DNA from: Pseudomonas taiwanensis
GTDB taxonomy: Bacteria; Pseudomonadota; Gammaproteobacteria; Pseudomonadales; Pseudomonadaceae
Assembly: GCF_013393345.1 (NCBI RefSeq)
Contig: NZ_QJRF01000070.1
Span: 124,001 to 188,000 of the forward strand
Direction of reading: 5' to 3'
DNA: 64,000 nt
Of the stretch, positions 30,949 through 41,189 are shown in pieces. The notes beneath the pieces are model-generated. The model was not told the DNA's origin. It made no database searches and worked only from the letters and a program-made list of their open reading frames with translations. The position numbers were made by a program, and so were the translations under genes. Position 1 is the stretch's first letter, and every line of letters begins with the position of its first letter.

Positions 30949-30976
30949 CTATAAGCCTGATCAAAATAGTCGGGAT
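30928..30976. promoter_or_regulatory. pair of IscR type-1-like operator boxes
   Basis: Two 26-base elements back to back, sharing the bases ATA at 30951-30953. One runs on the minus strand (30953-30928): TATAGTTGACTTAAATAGTC followed by GGGAAT. The other runs on the plus strand (30951-30976): ATAAGCCTGATCAAAATAGT followed by CGGGAT. Both match the E. coli type-1 pattern (ATAnttGACTannntAgTCGGGtAT) from memory, with AGTCGGG most conserved. The first overlaps the -35 region, a repressing position. Confidence 0.7.
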
Positions 30977-31073
30977 TACATCTTGCAGGGGCGTGCATGA
31001 TAGCAGAGGCACATCCCGTTAGCACCCTAATAATCCGCCCCGAAAACACCGGACCAAAGTCGAATCGGAAGCG

Positions 31074-31850
31074 TCAGGCGACCGGCTTGCGCTCTTCGTC
31101 CTTGACGCCCGCAAAGTCCTCATCACGAAGCTCCGGCAACGCCTTGGCGCAATAGTCACTGCCCAGCGCAGTAAGCGCCTTGCACATGCCGTCCAGGCGC
31201 TCGTCGACCGCCTGCACGTGATCGAGCAACTGGCCAATGGCGCGAGCCACCGGATCAGGCATGTCCTGGCCCAGGCCATAGGCGTCGAAACCGAAACGCT
31301 CGGCAATGGCCTGACGTTTGGCCTCCTGCTCGGGATCAGCCTTGACGATGACCCTACCCGGAATCCCCACCGCCGTAGCACCGGCAGGCACTTCCTTGGT
31401 CACCACGGCATTGGAGCCGATCTTGGCGCCCGCACCAACGGTGAAAGGCCCAAGCACCTTGGCGCCCGCGCCTACCACCACACCATCTTCCAGCGTCGGA
31501 TGGCGCTTGCCCTGGTTCCAGCTGGTACCCCCGAGGGTCACGCCCTGATAGAGAGTCACGTCATTGCCGATTTCGGCAGTCTCGCCAATGACGATGCCCA
31601 TACCGTGGTCGATGAAGAACCGCCGGCCGATCTTGGCACCGGGATGGATTTCGATGCCGGTAAGCCAGCGACTGAAGTTGGACACCAGGCGCGCCAGCCA
31701 CTTCCAACCGGAGACCCACAAAGCGTGGGCCACGCGATGCAACCAGATGGCATGCAGGCCCGGGTAACAGGTGAGCACCTCGAAGGCATTGCGCGCAGCC
31801 GGATCACGGTGGAATACGCTCTGAATGTCTTCTCGAATGCTGTCGAACAT
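31074..31850 (-). CDS. cysE: serine O-acetyltransferase
   Basis: Makes O-acetylserine from serine and acetyl-CoA, the first step of cysteine synthesis and thus the source of sulfur used by IscS. 258 residues. The N-terminal helical domain is followed by the left-handed beta-helix of hexapeptide repeats ([38 protein letters not shown], and [20 protein letters not shown]). The catalytic His-Asp region is [12 protein letters not shown]. The C-terminal tail is longer than in E. coli. The ATG at 31850 overlaps the trmJ stop by one base, so the two are translated together. Confidence 0.97.
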   Translation of the reverse strand: MFDSIREDIQSVFHRDPAARNAFEVLTCYPGLHAIWLHRVAHALWVSGWKWLARLVSNFSRWLTGIEIHPGAKIGRRFFIDHGMGIVIGETAEIGNDVTLYQGVTLGGTSWNQGKRHPTLEDGVVVGAGAKVLGPFTVGAGAKIGSNAVVTKEVPAGATAVGIPGRVIVKADPEQEAKRQAIAERFGFDAYGLGQDMPDPVARAIGQLLDHVQAVDERLDGMCKALTALGSDYCAKALPELRDEDFAGVKDEERKPVA

Positions 31851-32623
31851 CACTTGTCACTCCGCTTGCTTGTTTCGCCCCGCGCGGCTTTCTGGGTTTC
31901 CGTGAGGATGCCCCGCAGGATATTCATTTCCAACTTGCTGATGGCGCTACGGCCATAGAGACGGCGCAGACGGGACATCAGATGTCGCGGCTTTTCCGGG
32001 TCCAGGAAGCCGATCTCGACCAGGGTGCTCTCCAGGTGTTCGTAGTAGCGCTCCAGCTCATCGACGGTGACCGGCTGGGCATTGAGCATGGCGGTGGTTT
32101 CCACCTTCTCCACCTTGCTCGGCAAGCCTTCCTGCTCAAGCCACGCCATGCGCACCTCGTACACCAGCACCTGAACGGCGGCCGCCAGATTCAGCGAGGA
32201 GAACTCGGGATTGGACGGGATATGCACGTGATACTGGCAGCGCTGCAACTCTTCGTTGGTCAGACCCGCGTACTCGCGACCGAACACCAAGGCAACCTCA
32301 CCGCCGAGCTGCGCCTGCTCCACGGAAGTCTTGCCGCACTCGCGCGGATCCAGCAGTGGCCAGGGAATACGGCGATCACGAGCACTGGTACCAATGACCA
32401 GACTGCAGCCCACCAGCGCCTCTTCCAGGGTGGCAACGACCTGAGCACCCGCGAGGATGTCATCCGCACCGGATGCGCGAGCCTGAGCCTCGGGACTGGG
32501 GAAGTCCTCGGGATCGACCAGCACCAGCTTCGACAGGCCCATGTTCTTCATGGCGCGCGCGGCACCACCGATATTGCCGGGATGGCTGGTATTGACCAGC
32601 ACAACGCGAATGTTCTGCAGCAA
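31850..32623 (-). CDS. trmJ: tRNA (cytidine/uridine-2'-O)-methyltransferase TrmJ
   Basis: SPOUT-class methyltransferase that 2'-O-methylates position 32 of several tRNAs; in P. aeruginosa TrmJ is linked to oxidative-stress resistance. 257 residues. The trefoil-knot motifs are visible: [35 protein letters not shown], and [20 protein letters not shown]. There is no ATG at the N-terminus. The TTG at 32623 follows GGGAG at a normal distance and gives the length of the P. aeruginosa protein, so I chose it over a TTG nine codons further upstream. It is divergent from suhB. Confidence 0.93.
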   Translation of the reverse strand: MLQNIRVVLVNTSHPGNIGGAARAMKNMGLSKLVLVDPEDFPSPEAQARASGADDILAGAQVVATLEEALVGCSLVIGTSARDRRIPWPLLDPRECGKTSVEQAQLGGEVALVFGREYAGLTNEELQRCQYHVHIPSNPEFSSLNLAAAVQVLVYEVRMAWLEQEGLPSKVEKVETTAMLNAQPVTVDELERYYEHLESTLVEIGFLDPEKPRHLMSRLRRLYGRSAISKLEMNILRGILTETQKAARGETSKRSDK

Positions 32624-32774
32624 CGCTCTAGTCTCCCAGCGGAACCTCAAGGGAGCGGAATATTACCGGAGCCCCCGACGCAACGCCACGAATGACGCCT
32701 CGTCCTCTGCCTGCCTTGAGCTTTTTCTGCTACTATGTGCGGCTTTCTTCTTTAACGACCCAGGTGAACTCCCC

Positions 32775-33590
32775 ATGCAGCCTATGCTGAATATCGCCCT
32801 GCGCGCCGCTCGCAGCGCCGGTGAACTGATTTTCCGCTCTATCGAGCGCCTGGACGTTATCTCCGTCAACGAGAAGGACGCCAAGGACTACGTCACCGAG
32901 GTCGATCGCGCCGCTGAACTGTCCATCGTGCAGGCCCTGCGCAAGGCCTACCCGAACCACGGCATCATGGGCGAGGAAGGCGGCCTGCTGGAAGGCAAGG
33001 GCGAAGGCGCCGACTACCTGTGGATCATCGATCCGCTGGATGGCACCACCAACTTCATTCGTGGCGTTCCGCATTTCGCCATCAGCATCGCCTGCAAATA
33101 CAAGGGTCGCCTGGAGCACGCCGTGATCCTCGATCCGGTCCGCCAGGAAGAGTTCACTGCCAGCCGCGGCCGTGGCGCCGCCCTCAACGGCCGCCGCCTG
33201 CGTGTCAGCCCGCGCAAGAGCCTGGAAGGCGCCCTGCTGGGCACCGGTTTCCCCTTCCGCGATAGCCAGCTGGACAACCTCGACAACTACCTGGGCATGT
33301 TCCGCAGCCTGGTTGGTCAGACCGCCGGCATCCGCCGCGCCGGCTCCGCCAGCCTGGACCTGGCCTACGTCGCCGCTGGCCGCTTCGACGCGTTCTGGGA
33401 ATTCGGCCTGTCCGAGTGGGACATGGCTGCAGGCGCCCTCCTGGTTCAGGAAGCCGGCGGCCTGGTAAGCGACTTCACCGGCGGCCATGACTTCCTTGAG
33501 AAGGGCCACATCGTTGCCGGCAACACCAAGTGCTTCAAGGCGGTGCTGACCGCCATCCAGCCGCACCTGCCGCCGTCGCTGAAACGCTGA
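32775..33590 (+). CDS. suhB: inositol-1-monophosphatase / SuhB
   Basis: Mg-dependent phosphatase of the inositol monophosphatase family. SuhB also joins the rRNA transcription antitermination complex, and in P. aeruginosa affects virulence gene expression. 271 residues. Metal and substrate motifs are GIMGEEGGL, WIIDPLDGTTNFIRG and SEWDMAAGALLVQEAGG. I chose the ATG at 32775 (MQPMLNIALRAAR) with AGGTG upstream; the in-frame extension upstream has no support. A strong terminator follows. Confidence 0.97.
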   Translation: MQPMLNIALRAARSAGELIFRSIERLDVISVNEKDAKDYVTEVDRAAELSIVQALRKAYPNHGIMGEEGGLLEGKGEGADYLWIIDPLDGTTNFIRGVPHFAISIACKYKGRLEHAVILDPVRQEEFTASRGRGAALNGRRLRVSPRKSLEGALLGTGFPFRDSQLDNLDNYLGMFRSLVGQTAGIRRAGSASLDLAYVAAGRFDAFWEFGLSEWDMAAGALLVQEAGGLVSDFTGGHDFLEKGHIVAGNTKCFKAVLTAIQPHLPPSLKR

Positions 33591-33603
33591 TCGCGCAGCC
33601 ATG

Positions 33604-33632
33604 AAAAAACCCGGCCAAGGCCGGGTTTTTTT
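33604..33632. terminator. bidirectional terminator between suhB and the glycine-zipper gene
   Basis: AAAAAACCCGGCC, 2-base gap, GGCCGGGTTTTTTT: a perfect stem flanked by A-run and T-run, between convergent genes. Confidence 0.93.
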
Positions 33633-33647
33633 GTACTCAAGCGCAGC

Positions 33648-34232
33648 TTATTGCTGCACGCCTGCACCGCCACCCTGGGGCTCGATACCGCCGCCCTGCT
33701 GGCTCAGGATCAACTGACCTTCCTTCGTCACCGGAATCTGACGACCCGGGTCATGATCCATGCGAACCTGGCTAACCTTGCCATCCAACTGGTACTTCAC
33801 GTCATAGCCGACGAGCCTTTCGCTCGTGTCAGTGACGGTCTTGCAGCGGGTTTCAGTCGTGGTGTAGGTGTCACCTTCCTGCATGTGCTCCTGCACCTTG
33901 TTGCCGGCATAACCACCGCCGACGGCGCCAGCCACAGTGGCGATCTTCTTGCCGCTACCGCCGCCGACCTGGTTGCCCAGCAGACCACCCGCAACCGCTC
34001 CAAGGACGGTGCCGGCAATCTGATGTTGATCCTTGACCGGACGCTGACGGGTCACCGCCACATCGTTGCAGACCTCGCGCGGGGTCTTCACGGTTTCATT
34101 GATCGGTTGGACAGCGAGCACTTCGGCATACTCCGGGCCGTTCTTGCCTACCAGGTTGTAGGTGGCCACGGCGCCGCCGGCAGTCACACCAACCGCACCC
34201 AATACAGCACCGACGAGCATCGACTTGTTCAC
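33648..34232 (-). CDS. glycine-zipper 2TM-domain envelope protein (SlyB/Rick_17kDa type)
   Basis: 194 residues. The N-terminal hydrophobic stretch (MLVGAVLGAVGVTAGGAVATY) looks like a signal anchor or uncleaved signal. The glycine-zipper core (AGTVLGAVAGGLLGNQVGGG and IATVAGAVGGGYAGNKVQE) follows at about 72-112, as in 17-kDa outer-membrane antigens. The C-terminal region (TRCKTVTDTSERLVGYDVKY) is beta-like, ending with a Gly/Gln-rich tail. No lipobox cysteine is visible, unlike true SlyB. The GTG start at 34232 is supported by AGGAGG 5 bases upstream. Proposed place: inner membrane or envelope. Function is not established. Confidence 0.85.
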   Translation of the reverse strand: MNKSMLVGAVLGAVGVTAGGAVATYNLVGKNGPEYAEVLAVQPINETVKTPREVCNDVAVTRQRPVKDQHQIAGTVLGAVAGGLLGNQVGGGSGKKIATVAGAVGGGYAGNKVQEHMQEGDTYTTTETRCKTVTDTSERLVGYDVKYQLDGKVSQVRMDHDPGRQIPVTKEGQLILSQQGGGIEPQGGGAGVQQ

Positions 34233-34366
34233 TTGAACCTCCTGAATCTTCCATAGCGGGCCTACTTGCCCTGCTCAACGCCTTGGATAGGCGGATAAAT
34301 GCCAAGTTCCCAAACCCATGGGAATATTCCGACAAATGGGACGACAGTCTCATACAGCAGAAACGA

Positions 34367-34392
34367 CGAGGCCCGGCATTTGCCGGGCCTCG
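34367..34392 (-). terminator. stem-loop after secF
   Basis: CGAGGCCCGGC, loop, GCCGGGCCTCG: 11-bp stem, 20 bases past the secF stop. Followed on the minus strand by TCGTTTC, only a weak U-run. Confidence 0.75.
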
Positions 34393-34411
34393 CTTTCAGC
34401 TGCGGTACGCC

Positions 34412-35326
34412 TCAGGGACGGTCATCCGCTTCGGCGGTATTCGCCGGCGGAATCAGGTCCTCGGAAGACAGACCCAGCCAGATCAGTACCGGGGCACTGA
34501 TATAGATCGAGGAGTACGTACCCACGACCACACCGACCAACAGCGACAGGGCGAAGCCGTGCAGGCTGTCACCGCCGAAGATCAGCAGGGCGAACAGCGC
34601 CAGGGCAGTGGACATCGAGGTCGCAATGGTCCGCAGCAGGGTCTGGGTGCAGGACACGTCGATGTTCTCGATCAGGTCAGCACGACGCAGCACGCGGAAG
34701 TTTTCACGGATACGGTCGAAGATGATGATGGTGTCGTTCAGCGAGTAGCCGATCATCGCCAGCACAGCAGCCAGAACAGTGAGGTCGAAGGGAATCTGGA
34801 AGAAAGCCAGGATACCCAGGGTGACAATCACGTCGTGAACCAGCGAGGCCACAGCGCCTACACCGAACTTCCACTGGAAGCGGAAGGCCAGGTACAGCAG
34901 GATGCCGCCCAGTGCCAGCAGCATGGCCAGGCCACCCTGGTCACGCAGCTCTTCACCCACCTGCGGGCCGACGAATTCGACGCGCTTGAGCTCGAACTTG
35001 CTCTCGGCATCCACCTTGCGCAGGGCGTCGGCGACCTTGTTGCCCAGCTGCGGGTCTTCACCAGCCAGACGAACCAGGACATCGGTCGAAGCACCGAAGC
35101 TCTGCACAATGGCGTCGGGGTAGCCGACCTGGCCCAGTTCCTTCTTGATCAGCTCGAGGTTCGCCGGCTTCTCGTAGGCGAGCTCGATCAGCGTACCGCC
35201 AGTGAAGTCCAGGCCGAAGTTCAGACCCTTGATGAACAGGCTGCCGATACCGATCAGGCTGATGATCACGGTGATGGCGAACGCAACGTTGCGTATCGCC
35301 ATGAAACGGATGGTTGACTTGATCAT
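34412..35326 (-). CDS. secF: protein translocase subunit SecF
   Basis: RND-family membrane partner of SecD; together they use the proton gradient to complete and pull protein export through SecYEG. 304 residues. Six membrane helices with a periplasmic domain after the first (NFGLDFTGGTLIELAY motif). The conserved helix-4 to helix-5 region contains VIVTLGILAFFQIPFDLTVL and MIGYSLNDTIIIFDRIREN. I chose the ATG at 35326 with GAGG 6 bases before it, giving normal length. It lies 8 bases after the secD stop. Confidence 0.97.
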   Translation of the reverse strand: MIKSTIRFMAIRNVAFAITVIISLIGIGSLFIKGLNFGLDFTGGTLIELAYEKPANLELIKKELGQVGYPDAIVQSFGASTDVLVRLAGEDPQLGNKVADALRKVDAESKFELKRVEFVGPQVGEELRDQGGLAMLLALGGILLYLAFRFQWKFGVGAVASLVHDVIVTLGILAFFQIPFDLTVLAAVLAMIGYSLNDTIIIFDRIRENFRVLRRADLIENIDVSCTQTLLRTIATSMSTALALFALLIFGGDSLHGFALSLLVGVVVGTYSSIYISAPVLIWLGLSSEDLIPPANTAEADDRP

Positions 35327-35334
35327 GACAGGCC

Positions 35335-37197
35335 TCAAATCCACAGTTTCTTGAAGTTGCGGCCACCGAAGATCAGGTTGACCATGCCGCGGGTGAACAT
35401 GATGGCGGTGAACATCGAGGTGATGATCCCCAGCGACATGGTCACGGCAAAGCCCTTGATCGGACCGGTTCCGAGGGCGAACAGGATGCCGCCCACCAGC
35501 AGGGTGGTGAGGTTACTGTCGACGATCGCGGTATAGGCGCGGTCGAAACCTTCGTGAATCGCACGCTGTACCGACAGGCCGTTGTTCAACTCCTCGCGAA
35601 TACGCGAGTAGATCAACACGTTGGCGTCCACCGCCATGCCGAGGGTCAGCACGATACCGGCGATACCCGGCAGCGTCAGGGTCGCACCGATCACCGACAT
35701 CAGGCCGACCAGCAGCACCAGGTTGAACGCCAGGGCAATGGTGGCCAGGAAGCCGAAGAAGCGGTAGATGGCCATGATGAACAGCGATACGAAGACCATC
35801 GCCCACTCGGTGGATTCGATGCCCTTGATGATGTTCTCGGCACCCAGGCTCGGGCCGATGGTGCGCTCTTCCGCGAAGTACATCGGTGCAGCCAGGCCAC
35901 CAGCGCGCAGCAGCAGGGCCAGTTCGGAAGACTCACCCTGGCCGTTCAGGCCGGTGATGCGGAACTGGCTGCCCAGCGGCGACTGAATGGTCGCCAGGCT
36001 GATGATTTTCTTCTCTTCCTTGAAGCTCTGGACCGCGACTTCCTGCTGGACGCCGTTGACGTCCTGGGTGACGTAGCGGGTAACCGGGCGCTGCTCGATG
36101 AAGATCACCGCCATGCTGCGGCCCACGTTGTTGCGGGTAGCACGGCTCATCAGTTCGCCACCATGGCCATCCAGACGGATGTTCACTTGCGGGCGACCGT
36201 TCTCGTCGTAGCTGGCCTGGGCGTCGGTCACCTGGTCACCGGTGATGATCAGACTGCGCTCCAGCGGCACCGGCGGACGACCCGGCTCACGGAACTCGAA
36301 GGATTCGGTAGAAGCCTTGCTGGCGGTCGACTCAGCGGCCAGGCGGAACTCCAGGTTGGCGGTCTTGCCGAGGATACGCTTGGCTTCGGCGGTGTCCTGC
36401 ACACCCGGCAGTTCAACCACGATGCGGTTGGCACCCTGGCGCTGCACGATCGGCTCGGCCACACCCAGTTCGTTCACGCGGTTACGAACGGTGGTCAAGT
36501 TCTGCTTGATGGAGTATTCGCGGATCTCAGCCAGCTTGGCCTGGGTCAGGACCAGTTGCAGGACCTGCTGATCGCCACGCGCGGTGGTGGTCATCTGGAA
36601 ATCGTTGAAGCTCTTGCGAATCAGCGACTGCGCCTTGTCCAGGGACTCCTGATCGGTGAAGCCGAGCTGGAAGCCGTTCTCCTGGGCCGGCAGGCTGCGG
36701 TAACGGATCCGCTCCTTGCGCAGCAGGGTACGAACTTCGCCTTCGTAGATCTTCAGGCGCGCATCGACAGCTTTCTCCATGTCCACTTCCAGCAGGAAGT
36801 GCACACCGCCGGAGAGGTCAAGACCGAGCTTCATCGGTGCAGCGCCAAGCTTGCGCAGCCAGTCCGGCGTGGTCGGGGCCAGGTTGAGTGCGACTACGTA
36901 GTCGTCGCCCAGCGCCTTGCGTACAACATCCTTCGCCGGCAGCTGGTCACCCAGCTTGGTCAGACGCAGCAGGCCGCCGCGTTCGCTGACGCTGGAGGAC
37001 TTGAGCTCGATGCCCGCTTGCTTCAGGGCTTCGCTCGCCTTGTCCAGGTCGGATTGCTGGATCTTCAGCGCGGTGCTGGTGCCGCTGATCTGGATCGCCG
37101 GATCATCCGGATAGAGATTGGGTGCGGAATAGACCAGGCCGATCGCCAGCACCGCCAGGATCAGCAGATATTTCCACAGTGGATACTTGTTGAGCAT
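35335..37197 (-). CDS. secD: protein translocase subunit SecD
   Basis: 620 residues. The first helix is LLILAVLAIGLVYSAPNLYP. A large periplasmic region (P1 domain, about 30-430) contains LGLDLSGGVHFLLEVDMEKA and RVNELGVAEPIVQRQGANRI. Five C-terminal helices include MAVDANVLIYSRIREELNNG, the RND-type proton-path motif. It works with SecF and YajC in the Sec accessory complex. Operon order is queA-tgt-yajC-secD-secF. Confidence 0.98.
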   Translation of the reverse strand: MLNKYPLWKYLLILAVLAIGLVYSAPNLYPDDPAIQISGTSTALKIQQSDLDKASEALKQAGIELKSSSVSERGGLLRLTKLGDQLPAKDVVRKALGDDYVVALNLAPTTPDWLRKLGAAPMKLGLDLSGGVHFLLEVDMEKAVDARLKIYEGEVRTLLRKERIRYRSLPAQENGFQLGFTDQESLDKAQSLIRKSFNDFQMTTTARGDQQVLQLVLTQAKLAEIREYSIKQNLTTVRNRVNELGVAEPIVQRQGANRIVVELPGVQDTAEAKRILGKTANLEFRLAAESTASKASTESFEFREPGRPPVPLERSLIITGDQVTDAQASYDENGRPQVNIRLDGHGGELMSRATRNNVGRSMAVIFIEQRPVTRYVTQDVNGVQQEVAVQSFKEEKKIISLATIQSPLGSQFRITGLNGQGESSELALLLRAGGLAAPMYFAEERTIGPSLGAENIIKGIESTEWAMVFVSLFIMAIYRFFGFLATIALAFNLVLLVGLMSVIGATLTLPGIAGIVLTLGMAVDANVLIYSRIREELNNGLSVQRAIHEGFDRAYTAIVDSNLTTLLVGGILFALGTGPIKGFAVTMSLGIITSMFTAIMFTRGMVNLIFGGRNFKKLWI

Positions 37198-37260
37198 GAC
37201 TCCGCCCGTTATGAAGCGGGGCGCCTGATGGCGCCCCGTCGGTGTTGATCCATGTATCTG

Positions 37261-37602
37261 TTAGATGGCTTTCAGGGTGCCCTTCGGCAGGGTCGCCGCA
37301 ATAGCCGCCTTCTGGAACTTCAGCTCTACGGTATCGGACACTTCGATGACTACGAAGTCATCGGTGACCTTGGTGACCTTGCCGGCGATGCCGCCGGAGG
37401 TGACCACTTCATCACCTTTCTGCAGGCTGCCCAGGAGGTTCTTGTGCTCCTTGGCGCGTTTGGCCTGGGGACGCCAGATCATCAGGTAGAAGATGACCAG
37501 GAAACCGATCAGGAAAACCCACTCGAAACCGGTACCGGCAGGACCTGCAGCGGCGGCCGGCGCAGCAGCGTCGGCATAGGCGGCGGGAATCAGAAAGCTC
37601 AT
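37261..37602 (-). CDS. yajC: Sec translocon accessory protein YajC
   Basis: 113-residue single-helix inner-membrane protein in complex with SecDF. It has an Ala/Pro-rich periplasmic N-terminus (AAYADAAAPAAAAGPAG), one transmembrane helix (FEWVFLIGFLVIFYLMIWRP) and the cytoplasmic domain RPQAKRAKEHKNLLGSLQKG followed by DEVVTSGGIAGKV. Normal length. Confidence 0.97.
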   Translation of the reverse strand: MSFLIPAAYADAAAPAAAAGPAGTGFEWVFLIGFLVIFYLMIWRPQAKRAKEHKNLLGSLQKGDEVVTSGGIAGKVTKVTDDFVVIEVSDTVELKFQKAAIAATLPKGTLKAI

Positions 37603-37656
37603 GTAGCACTCCTGTTGCGGAAATTTGAAAAAATCGACTGTGAATATGCGGCTTTA

Positions 37657-39836
<2,180 letters not shown>

Positions 39837-39903
39837 GGTGGGGGGTCGTATCGCAGGGGCGCAGATAGTACAGGAAATGCCTGTTTCTGACCACGCAGAC
39901 GGA

Positions 39904-39932
39904 TTGACCGACACAGAGCGTCTCCCTATACT
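39904..39932 (+). promoter_or_regulatory. sigma70 promoter of tRNA-Leu
   Basis: TTGACC (39904-39909), 17-base spacer, TATACT (39927-39932), about 14 bases before the tRNA. Confidence 0.85.
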
Positions 39933-39945
39933 CCGCCGCCATCGT

Positions 39946-40031
39946 GCCTCGGTGGCGGAATGGTAGACGCGGCGGATTCAAAATCCGTTTCTGGCGACAG
40001 AGTGAGAGTTCGAGTCTCTCCCGGGGCACCA
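39946..40031 (+). tRNA. tRNA-Leu (anticodon CAA)
   Basis: Class II tRNA, 86 bases including encoded CCA. The acceptor stem GCCTCGG pairs with CCGGGGC (one G-T pair). The anticodon arm is GCGGA-TTCAAAA-TCCGT, giving anticodon CAA for UUG codons. A long variable arm (TTCTGGCGACAGAG) is present, and the T arm is GAGAG-TTCGAGT-CTCTC. It corresponds to E. coli leuX. It stands alone; no clear U-run terminator follows. Confidence 0.97.
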
Positions 40032-40324
40032 CGATATCTCCAAGCTCTTTCTGGGCTTTCTCCCCCTCAACTTTCCGCCCGTCCGGGGCCCTTTCCCCGC
40101 CCGTAAATATTGGTCTTTCGGGGCTTGGCATTTCCGGGAAACTTAGCGTAGAGTTGGCCAACTGTGTTTGCATGGGTCGCTGTTGAATCGTGACCTGATG
40201 CGGTAGATCACCAGATCCGCTACATCCCGCTCGACTTCTCTTACCTCTTTGCAACCAGTTCCAGCCCTTCTGGCGCACCAGTGAACAGCAGGCTGTCATC
40301 AACTTCAGTTTCAAGGAAAAAGAT
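40032..40324 (+). promoter_or_regulatory. intergenic region with probable long 5' untranslated leader of the cold-shock gene
   Basis: 293 bases without an open frame. A possible promoter is TTGGCA (40125-40130), 17 bases, GTAGAG (40148-40153), which would leave a leader of about 165 bases. The -10 is weak. The leader ends with AAGGA 7 bases before the ATG. Long leaders are typical of CspA-type mRNAs, where they fold differently with temperature. I see no tRNA terminator and no other element in the first 90 bases. Confidence 0.45.
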
Positions 40325-40537
40325 ATGTCGAATCGTCAAACCGGCACCGTCAAATGGTTCAACGACGAGAAAGGTTTTGGTTTCATCACCCCGGAAAGCG
40401 GCCCGGATCTGTTCGTTCACTTCCGCGCTATCGAAGGCTCCGGCTTCCGTAGCCTGAAAGAAGGCCAGAAGGTTACCTTCGAAGCCGTTCAGGGCCAGAA
40501 AGGTATGCAGGCTGACAAGGTTCAGGTAGTTAACTAA
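40325..40537 (+). CDS. cold-shock domain protein (CspA/CapB type)
   Basis: 70 residues, a single OB-fold cold-shock domain that binds single-stranded RNA and DNA and melts RNA structure. Both RNA-binding motifs are present: RNP1 KGFGFITP (residues 16-23) and RNP2 LFVHF (29-33). N-terminus [18 protein letters not shown]. Pseudomonads carry several paralogues, so I do not assign a specific symbol. It has a good ribosome site, a long leader and two downstream hairpins. Confidence 0.95.
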   Translation: MSNRQTGTVKWFNDEKGFGFITPESGPDLFVHFRAIEGSGFRSLKEGQKVTFEAVQGQKGMQADKVQVVN

Positions 40538-40544
40538 CTACCTG
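40523..40544 (+). other. stem-loop over the cold-shock gene stop codon
   Basis: CAGGTAGT, loop TAACTA-like bases, ACTACCTG: the stem spans the last codons and stop of the gene, just upstream of the terminator. Confidence 0.6.
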
Positions 40545-40556
40545 AGCTTCGCCGAA

Positions 40557-40587
40557 AGCCTCTGATGGAAACATCAGGGGCTTTTTT
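40557..40587 (+). terminator. rho-independent terminator of the cold-shock gene
   Basis: AGCCTCTGATG, loop GAAA, CATCAGGGGCT followed by TTTTT. Confidence 0.93.
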
Positions 40588-40642
40588 GTGCCCGCGAATC
40601 GGCTGCTAGAATGGTGCGCCTTCCACACGCCAAGAGCCCGCA

Positions 40643-41140
40643 ATGCCGAAACATCAGCTGCGCCCCCAGGGGGAATTCCCCTCCGCCGGGCTGGTTCGTC
40701 GCTTCGCCGCGATCTTCTACGACTTCCTCCTCTGCGTCGCCCTGCTGATGGTGGTCACCCTGATCTATCAACAGGTCGTCCTTCGCCTGATTTACGGAGG
40801 CGAGCGCCTGCGCCAACTGGCCGACCAGGGTGCCCTCTCCGGCGACCCGGTGCTCTCCACGCTGCTGGTATTCGCCCTGTTCGGATTCTTCGCCAAGTTC
40901 TGGACCCATAACGGACAGACCCTCGGCATGCAGGTGTGGGGTATCCGCGTGCAGAACAAGGATGGTTCGGCCATCAGCCTGTGGCAGGCCCTGCTGCGTT
41001 TCGTCATTGCCATCGGCTCATGGTTGGCGCTGGGCCTGGGCTTCCTCTGGAGTCTCTGGGACAAAGAGAAGCGCACCTGGCACGACATCTATTCGGAAAC
41101 CCGGGTCGTTCGCGTCCCCAAGGACGCACACAAGAAGTGA
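40643..41140 (+). CDS. RDD-family inner-membrane protein
   Basis: 165 residues. RDD family members are small membrane proteins, some acting in cation or proton exchange and most uncharacterised. The name-giving Arg and Asp residues are visible in LVRRFAAIFYDFLLC (Arg, then Asp) and KEKRTWHDIYSETRVV (Asp). Three to four helices: about 20-48, 72-92 (LSTLLVFALFGFFAKFW) and 112-140 (LLRFVIAIGSWLALGLGFLW). GQTLGMQVWGIRVQ is the conserved middle motif. It stands alone between two terminators. Confidence 0.9.
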   Translation: MPKHQLRPQGEFPSAGLVRRFAAIFYDFLLCVALLMVVTLIYQQVVLRLIYGGERLRQLADQGALSGDPVLSTLLVFALFGFFAKFWTHNGQTLGMQVWGIRVQNKDGSAISLWQALLRFVIAIGSWLALGLGFLWSLWDKEKRTWHDIYSETRVVRVPKDAHKK

Positions 41141-41144
41141 CCCA

Positions 41145-41173
41145 CAAAAAAGCCGGCAGAAGCCGGCTTTTTC
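41145..41173. terminator. bidirectional terminator between the RDD gene and lptG
   Basis: AAAAAGCCGGC, short loop, GCCGGCTTTTT between convergent genes. Confidence 0.92.
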
Positions 41174-41189
41174 TTGGATCGATTCAGGG

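Noticed and set aside
32541-32774. Extra 78 residues at the start of SuhB
   Set aside because: They overlap the divergent trmJ start, show no conservation signal and contradict the family length.
39946-41140. Genomic island inserted at tRNA-Leu
   Set aside because: No integrase, no repeated tRNA 3' end and normal core genes follow immediately.
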